NCBI GenBank assembly: GCA_023230425.1
Contig: JALNXI010000046.1
Coordinates: forward strand, 1 to 11,109
Length of the DNA: 11,109 bases
Direction of reading: 5' to 3'
Source of the DNA: Methanoculleus sp.
Lineage (GTDB): Archaea > Halobacteriota > Methanomicrobia > Methanomicrobiales > Methanoculleaceae
Under the pieces are notes generated by a model, which saw nothing but the letters and a program-made list of their open reading frames with translations, made no database searches and was not told the origin of the DNA. This document shows positions 6,631-11,109 of the stretch, piece by piece. The position numbers and the translations under genes are program-made. Position 1 is the stretch's first letter. Each line of letters begins with the position of its first letter.

Positions 6631-7143
6631 TTGACGGGACATATTAAAATTCTTAACGATCCGGTTGAACTGGTTCCTCTTCTTATAACGTTCAATAATG
6701 CTGATTATAAAAAGATCTATGAACTCTTAAACAAGACCTGGTTGACCGAGGAGGAACTGAGGGCACACGCCGAGACTTCGACAGTGATCGAGTGCCTCTC
6801 TATCCTCAAGAAGGGAAACCTGATCGAAGAACAGTGGCGGATGCCGAAACCCGGAGAGAAGCCAACAAAGGAATACCGGGCGACATACAGCAAGTTCAGG
6901 GCCAGCTTTCAGTGTTCCATGGGGGACATCGGGGATCTGTTGCATATCGCCGTCTCAAACGACGCCGGCCTCCGTTCAATCGTGGACTCGGTCGAACAGG
7001 AGATTGTGGCCGGGACCACCTCGATCGGTGATATATCCAGAAAATACGGGGTCAGTTCGACCTTCATCAAGGGGCTGGCGAAAAGGATCCCCGGTCTCGA
7101 CGTGAAAGGGCAGGGAATGGTGTTGCTTGACCGAATACGCTGA
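6631..7143 (+). CDS. Transcriptional regulator with two HTH segments (ArsR/MarR-like wHTH)
   Basis: The 170 residues start at TTG (6631), the only plausible start: the next Met is residue 71, inside the wing. No clear Shine-Dalgarno sequence is seen, and a leaderless start fits the TATA-like element 29 bases upstream. Residues 24-63 look like a winged-helix DNA-binding core, followed by a wing-like basic stretch (70-87, RMPKPGEKPTKEYRATYS). A second helix-turn-helix candidate lies at 131-151 (SIGDISRKYGVSSTFIKGLA). The protein is cytoplasmic, with no membrane segment and one Cys (95). It is divergent from hypF and overlaps the next gene by 17 nt, heading a three-gene unit. Regulation of hypF, of its own operon, or of both is inferred from position only. 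The first 100 bases are AT-rich compared with the rest. I do not recognise a named family with certainty. Confidence 0.8.
   Translation: MTGHIKILNDPVELVPLLITFNNADYKKIYELLNKTWLTEEELRAHAETSTVIECLSILKKGNLIEEQWRMPKPGEKPTKEYRATYSKFRASFQCSMGDIGDLLHIAVSNDAGLRSIVDSVEQEIVAGTTSIGDISRKYGVSSTFIKGLAKRIPGLDVKGQGMVLLDRIR
7119..7129 (+). promoter_or_regulatory. Ribosome binding site supporting a TTG start
   Basis: GGTG (7119-7122) stands four bases before the TTG at 7127-7129, within the upstream gene. No ATG or GTG occurs in frame nearby, so this site decides the start of the second gene of the unit. Confidence 0.55.
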
Positions 7144-7936
7144 AGATCCCCTTTACGTCATCCTGCGCAGCAAACGGGAGGCCACACGGTTCCAGATCCT
7201 GGTGGAGATCGCCGAGCATCAGCCGTCCATCCGCCAGCAGGAGATCGCCGTGAAACTCGGCGTGACACCCCAGGCGGTCTCCGAGTACATCAGAGAGATG
7301 GTAGATGATGGACTGGTCACCGCTCACGGCCGGGGCCGCTACGAGGTGACAAAGAGCGGGATCGAGTGGGTCCTGCGGCACGCCGAGGCACTCGAGTCCT
7401 ACGCCCGCCACGTTAACCGGGACATCATACAGCAGGTGGCGGTCTGGACGGCCATTGCCCGGGACGGGGTCCAGAAGGGGGATACGGTCGGTGTCTTCAT
7501 GCAGGACGGGTGGCTCTATGCGACGAAGCAAGAGCAGAGCGCCACAGGCCGGGCGACCATGGACGCAGAGCCCGGGGAAGATCTCGGTGTCGCCCACTTA
7601 AACGGCATCATCGAGCATGAGGAGGGACTCATCCATGTCTGCAAGGTGCCGCGGGTGGAGCGGGGCGGGTCGCGGCAGGTCCGCCCAGATCTCCTCCGGG
7701 CTGCTATCCGGGACGCAGAGATGGTGGCCGCCGTCGGTCTCGAGTCCTACGTAGCTCTCAGGAAGGCGGATATCGAGCCGGATATGTTCTTCGGATCCCG
7801 GGAGGGAGTCATCGAGGCGGCGTTCCACGGCCGGGAGTGCGCCATACTTATCGTCGATGAGGAGTTTACCGACTTCCTCAAACGGCTGGAGACGGTGGGG
7901 CTCACCTACACGATCCACGACCTGATCGCATCATGA
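7127..7936 (+). CDS. Winged-helix regulator with long archaeal C-terminal domain
   Basis: The 269 residues start at TTG with a GGTG site upstream, overlapping the previous gene by 17 nt. Residues 17-85 are a clear MarR/Lrp-like winged helix: a first helix around RFQILVEIAEHQ, a recognition helix in TPQAVSEYIREMVDDGLV (47-64), and a wing GRGRYEVT (68-75). The remaining 180 residues (about 90-269) form an alpha/beta-looking domain containing DTVGVFMQDGWLYA and HEEGLIHVCKVPRVERGG; I believe it belongs to the archaeal regulators annotated DUF7839, but could not check. No membrane segment is visible. The stop TGA (7934-7936) overlaps the helicase ATG as ATGA, so the two proteins are translationally coupled and probably work together. 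The DNA-binding role is strongly supported; ligand and targets are unknown. Confidence 0.85.
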   Translation: MTEYAEDPLYVILRSKREATRFQILVEIAEHQPSIRQQEIAVKLGVTPQAVSEYIREMVDDGLVTAHGRGRYEVTKSGIEWVLRHAEALESYARHVNRDIIQQVAVWTAIARDGVQKGDTVGVFMQDGWLYATKQEQSATGRATMDAEPGEDLGVAHLNGIIEHEEGLIHVCKVPRVERGGSRQVRPDLLRAAIRDAEMVAAVGLESYVALRKADIEPDMFFGSREGVIEAAFHGRECAILIVDEEFTDFLKRLETVGLTYTIHDLIAS

Positions 7937-9942
7937 TGGTTATTGTCCAGCCCCAGAAAGGCACATATAAACTGCTGTTTGTTGAAGGCGGCCGCGTCGA
8001 GGGTTCCGGGTTTGTCGACCTGACCGCGACGCCGAAGGGCCAGCGGCCCAAGAACTTCAAGATGCGCAGGCGTGGCAAACAACTCAAGCCCACCCCGACC
8101 CGGGACCTGATCACACTGCTGCGCCGGTCTTCGGTGCACCTTGCAGCGAAAAGCCCGGAGTTTGAGTCGTTCCTTGCCGACCTCCAGATCTCGTCATCGA
8201 GGATCGACATCTGCCGGTTCTGCCAGATCGAGGACCGGTTCGTTCCCGTCGATAAGGCAACCGGCGTCCGGTACGGCGGGGAGTGGATCTGTATGGAGTG
8301 CGCAAAGCGCGAGATGCGCCGGGAACTCGGCTACATGGGCAGGTTCGGCGGCTCAGTGCTTGTCCATCTCGAGAAACTCCTCATCCAGGTCCGGGACCTC
8401 GACCGGGTTCTGGCGTCGGTGGGGCCTGACCATCCCGACCGGTCGCGGACCCTCTTTGACCGGCTCGAGGCGCACGAGGTCCAGAAGACCGCCCATATCA
8501 CCGACCTCCCGCTGCCTCCTGCGTTTGCGAAGGCCGCCGGGGTCGAATACCTGATGCCCGTCCAGCAGCTCGCCGTCCAGGACGGGCTCCTCGAAGGGCA
8601 GCACCTCCTCGTCGTCTCCGCCACAGCGAGCGGCAAGACCTTCATCGGGGAGATGGCCGGTATGAAGAACTTCCTCGAAGGGCGGGGGAGGATGCTCTTC
8701 CTGGTCCCGCTGGTTGCGCTCGCGAACCAGAAATACCAGCGGTTCCGCGACCGCTACGGCCACCTGGTGAGGGTCACCCTGCAGGTCGGGGTGAGCCGCC
8801 TCAACCTCCCCGAGACCCGCCCGGCAGGGGACCGGGACGTTAGCGCACCCCTCGTGGTGGGGACCTACGAGGGGATCGATCACGCTCTCCGGACCGGGAG
8901 GTCCTTGAAGGATATCGGTACCGTCGTCATCGACGAGGTCCAGATGCTCGAAGACCCTGAGCGGGGTCACCGCCTCGACGGACTGATCGCCCGGCTCAAA
9001 CACGTCGCTCCCGAGGCCCAGTTCATCTACCTCTCGGCCACGATCGGGGTCCCGGGACTGCTTGCGGAGAAACTTCGGGCGAACCTGGTCCGCTACGCGG
9101 ATCGGCCGGTCGCCCTGGAGCGGCACCTTCTCTTTGTGGAGCGGTCGAAGAAGATCGGGTTCATCAAGCAGATGGTCGCCGAGGAGTACAAGGTGCGATC
9201 GTCCAAGGGGTACCGGGGGCAGACGATCGTCTTCACCAACTCCCGGGCCCGCTGCCACGTCATCGCCGACGCTCTCGGCAAGAACGCCGCTCCCTACCAT
9301 GCGGGGCTGTCCGCCCAGGAACGCCGGGACGTGGAGCGCCGGTTTGCGAGCGGGGATGTCGCCGCTGTCGTGACCACGGCGGCGCTTGCCGCCGGCGTCG
9401 ATTTCCCGGCGTCGCAGGTGATATTCGACGCTCTTGCTATGGGCATCAAGTGGCTCACCGTCCAGGAGTTCCACCAGATGATGGGGCGGGCGGGCCGGCC
9501 CGACTTCCACGACCTCGGCCGGGTGGTCATCATGGCGGAGCCCGGCGGGTCGTACTCCCGGACGTCCGGGAAGACCGAGGAGGAGGTCGCCATCGGCCTC
9601 CTGCGGGGCGAGATGGAAGAGGTTGCTCCCGAGTACGACATGGAGCAGAGCTCGGAGGAGTTCGTGGCGAACGCTGTGGTCTGTGGCGGCGACGAGCAGC
9701 AGGTCATCCGGATGACCCGCTCAATGGTCGGGACGCTGGAGCCGGCCCTCCCCACCCTCCTCGATTACGGGCTGGTCCGACGGCGGGCGGGGCGTATCGA
9801 ACTCACCGATATGGCCCGGGTGATGGCCGAGCACTTCATCGGCGCCGAGCGCCTGATCGAGATCAAGGATCTGGTCCGGCAGATGGACGATGCAGCCGAG
9901 GTCGTCGCGGAGCTCGAGTGCGCCGAGGAAAAGACACCGTAG
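7933..9942 (+). CDS. SF2 DEAD/DEAH helicase with N-terminal zinc finger (DUF5814-like)
   Basis: This is an ATP-dependent superfamily 2 helicase of the Ski2/Hel308-like branch. In 669 residues: an N-terminal archaeal domain (about 1-190) containing a zinc finger (Cys94/97/120/123, CRFC and CMEC); a Gln motif around 209-212; Walker A ATASGKT (230-236); Walker B DEVQ (334-337); motif III SAT (368-370); a second RecA domain with FTNSRAR (434-440), TTAALAAGVDFP (481-492) and motif VI QMMGRAGR (515-522); then a C-terminal winged-helix-like part (about 575-669). All catalytic motifs are intact. It lacks the extended ratchet region of full Hel308. I associate the N-terminus with the archaeal family annotated DUF5814, unverified. 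The start ATG overlaps the upstream stop (ATGA); a second ATG at 7936 would remove one residue. The substrate, DNA or RNA, cannot be told from sequence. Confidence 0.92.
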   Translation: MMVIVQPQKGTYKLLFVEGGRVEGSGFVDLTATPKGQRPKNFKMRRRGKQLKPTPTRDLITLLRRSSVHLAAKSPEFESFLADLQISSSRIDICRFCQIEDRFVPVDKATGVRYGGEWICMECAKREMRRELGYMGRFGGSVLVHLEKLLIQVRDLDRVLASVGPDHPDRSRTLFDRLEAHEVQKTAHITDLPLPPAFAKAAGVEYLMPVQQLAVQDGLLEGQHLLVVSATASGKTFIGEMAGMKNFLEGRGRMLFLVPLVALANQKYQRFRDRYGHLVRVTLQVGVSRLNLPETRPAGDRDVSAPLVVGTYEGIDHALRTGRSLKDIGTVVIDEVQMLEDPERGHRLDGLIARLKHVAPEAQFIYLSATIGVPGLLAEKLRANLVRYADRPVALERHLLFVERSKKIGFIKQMVAEEYKVRSSKGYRGQTIVFTNSRARCHVIADALGKNAAPYHAGLSAQERRDVERRFASGDVAAVVTTAALAAGVDFPASQVIFDALAMGIKWLTVQEFHQMMGRAGRPDFHDLGRVVIMAEPGGSYSRTSGKTEEEVAIGLLRGEMEEVAPEYDMEQSSEEFVANAVVCGGDEQQVIRMTRSMVGTLEPALPTLLDYGLVRRRAGRIELTDMARVMAEHFIGAERLIEIKDLVRQMDDAAEVVAELECAEEKTP

Positions 9943-9969
9943 GGGCACCTGGTCCTTTTTTGAACCCCT
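9941..9969 (+). terminator. T-tract terminator of the helicase operon
   Basis: Six T residues (9956-9961) lie 14 bases past the helicase stop codon. AGGGG (9941-9945) can pair with CCCCT (9965-9969) around the tract. The next gene is convergent, so a stop signal is expected here. Confidence 0.6.
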
Positions 9970-10075
9970 GGAGCCATCTCGAGCCCCGCCATATTGTCTG
10001 TCGCCGATACTGCTCCAGAGCATCTGAACGGCTGCCGGCTGCATCTCTCCGGGAGAGCCGTGAGAAGAAGGTGGT
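9970..10075. other. Convergent 3' spacer
   Basis: About 106 bases lie between the helicase terminator and the MFS stop. The only structure seen is CTCTCC/GGAGAG (about 10045-10057), a short palindromic stem just past the MFS stop on the minus strand, with no strong T run on that side. Nothing else can be supported. Confidence 0.4.
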
Positions 10076-11109
10076 CTATCCGGGCCCCGGAGCCTCACCG
10101 TCGGCGCCTTCACGAGCGCTCCTCCGCATCATCACGGCGAAGATCCCGGTCCCGAGGAGGCTTATTGCCCCACCAATGTAGAAGACGGCCTCGACGCCGA
10201 TGAGGTCCATGAACGCACCCCCCATCAGCGGTGCGATGATCATACCGACGCCAAAGACCGTGTTGTAGGCACCCATCGAGGTCCCCATCCCGATGGTCCG
10301 GCCCACATCGACCGTCAGGGCCATGATGGACGGCTGCTGGATGGCGCCCCCGACGCCTATGATGGAGGTGATAACGAGCAGGGGCCAGAACGACCGGGAG
10401 AAGGGAATCGCTGCGAGCGCTATCGCTGCTATGGCCGATCCGATGATGATCAGGGCGACCTTGTTCCCGGTGTCGGTGAGCCTCCCTATTGGCACCTGGA
10501 GGAGCGCCATCAGGAAAGTGTTGACGGAGAGGACGATGCCCACCTCGGAAGGGCTTAAAGCGATCAGGGGAGCAAAGACCGGGATGAAGACCATTATGCC
10601 CCCGCGGCCGAGGGCGCTGATGAAGCTGAAGACCATGACTCCTCGCATGACTGGCAGCGTGAGGATCGCACGCATCGGGGCGTGCGGGGTCTCCGGGATT
10701 GTCAAAGAACCCGGCTTTGCTTCCGGGAGGGATATGGCGACGAGGAGTGTGGCGAACGCCGAGAGGCCGGCCATGACATAGAAGACCGACGGCATCCCGA
10801 GCGTGTCGTTCAGAAATCCCCCGAGGAGCGGCCCCACTCCCATGCCGAGGAACATCGATATCGAGAAGTTTCCCATCTGGCTCCCTTCCTTCCCCTTCTC
10901 TGAGAGGTCCGCGATATAGGCCATGGCTATCGGGACGACCATGGCCGACGCCAGCCCGTGGATGAGGCGGACGACCGTGAGCGAGTAGACGCTGCCGGCG
11001 ATGAGGTAGGCGAGCGACGTGACCGCGTAGACGAACATCCCGATGAGGATGATCCACTTCCTCCCCTGCCGGTCCGATATCCGGCCGATGATGGGCATGA
11101 AGACTGACC
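10076..11109 (-). CDS. MFS transporter, drug:H+ antiporter type (5' partial)
   Basis: This is an integral membrane transporter of the major facilitator superfamily. The frame runs off the right edge: codons before the apparent ATG at 11098 are open (SVF then MPIIG), and the first visible motif, IGRISDRQGRK, is the MFS motif A that normally lies between TM2 and TM3. TM1 and TM2 are therefore missing and the true start is outside. About 343 residues are visible, with roughly ten hydrophobic segments, a central loop (about 125-150 from the ATG), a second motif-A-like IGRLTDTGNK at 204-213, and LGMGVGPLLGG at 84-94, like the antiporter motif C of exporters. The C-terminus ends in a short Gly/Glu/Pro-rich tail. 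The substrate is unknown. It is convergent with the helicase operon, so no functional link is implied. Confidence 0.93.
   Translation of the reverse strand, partial: SVFMPIIGRISDRQGRKWIILIGMFVYAVTSLAYLIAGSVYSLTVVRLIHGLASAMVVPIAMAYIADLSEKGKEGSQMGNFSISMFLGMGVGPLLGGFLNDTLGMPSVFYVMAGLSAFATLLVAISLPEAKPGSLTIPETPHAPMRAILTLPVMRGVMVFSFISALGRGGIMVFIPVFAPLIALSPSEVGIVLSVNTFLMALLQVPIGRLTDTGNKVALIIIGSAIAAIALAAIPFSRSFWPLLVITSIIGVGGAIQQPSIMALTVDVGRTIGMGTSMGAYNTVFGVGMIIAPLMGGAFMDLIGVEAVFYIGGAISLLGTGIFAVMMRRSAREGADGEAPGPG

Noticed and set aside
8353..9510. Minus-strand open frame (385 codons) opposite the helicase
   Set aside because: It is antisense to intact helicase motifs, has no recognisable domain, and is explained by the high GC content with few stop codons.
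10110..11057. Second minus-strand frame (315 codons) within the MFS gene
   Set aside because: It is shifted relative to the MFS frame, rich in Arg, His and Pro, and lacks membrane segments.
11090..11098. ATG at 11098 as the real start of the MFS gene
   Set aside because: The frame is open upstream to the window edge and the protein would begin at MFS motif A, without TM1 and TM2.

Overview
The window reads as a methanogenic euryarchaeon, most likely a Methanoculleus-like member of the Methanomicrobiales. Evidence for this: ribosomal proteins of the archaeal/eukaryal type (L1, P0-type L10 with the archaeal insertion domain, and an acidic stalk protein L12 ending in the same SGMAGLGALFG tail as L10), T-run terminators, TATA-like promoter elements with probable leaderless starts, TTG starts, GGTG-type ribosome binding sites, a HypF hydrogenase-maturation protein and a secreted PKD/dockerin protein. 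The genus is an inference from general resemblance, not from a search. Most of the window is GC-rich; the AT-rich exceptions are noted below.

Layout. (1) 1-1962, plus strand: the L1-L10-L12 ribosomal operon, with L1 cut by the left edge. It ends at a T7 tract. (2) 1963-2220: a short noncoding stretch between convergent units, with one small hairpin. (3) 2221-4002, minus strand: a secreted, probably glycosylated surface protein with a PKD domain and a C-terminal dockerin-like pair; its N-terminal part is clearly AT-richer than the rest. (4) 4003-4365: a 363-nt gap holding the surface-protein promoter and the hypF 3' region. (5) 4366-6573, minus strand: a full-length hypF not accompanied by other hyp genes here. 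(6) 6574-6630: a 57-bp divergent promoter region with a TATA-like element at its exact centre. (7) 6631-9942, plus strand: a tightly overlapping three-gene unit of a two-HTH regulator, a winged-helix protein with a long C-terminal domain, and a zinc-finger SF2 helicase. It ends at a T6 tract. (8) 10076-11109, minus strand: an MFS exporter-type transporter cut by the right edge.

How the parts work together. The first operon builds the 50S L1 arm and the GTPase-recruiting stalk. HypF acts in the cytoplasm to make the thiocarbamate precursor of the cyanide ligands of [NiFe] hydrogenases, which are central to hydrogenotrophic methanogenesis. The regulator/helicase unit is transcribed away from hypF, so its first gene is a candidate hypF regulator or autoregulator. 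The coupled winged-helix plus helicase pair is the best candidate here for a poorly described nucleic-acid system. The surface protein and the MFS transporter look like ordinary accessory functions. I found no rRNA, tRNA, CRISPR array, insertion sequence or attachment site.
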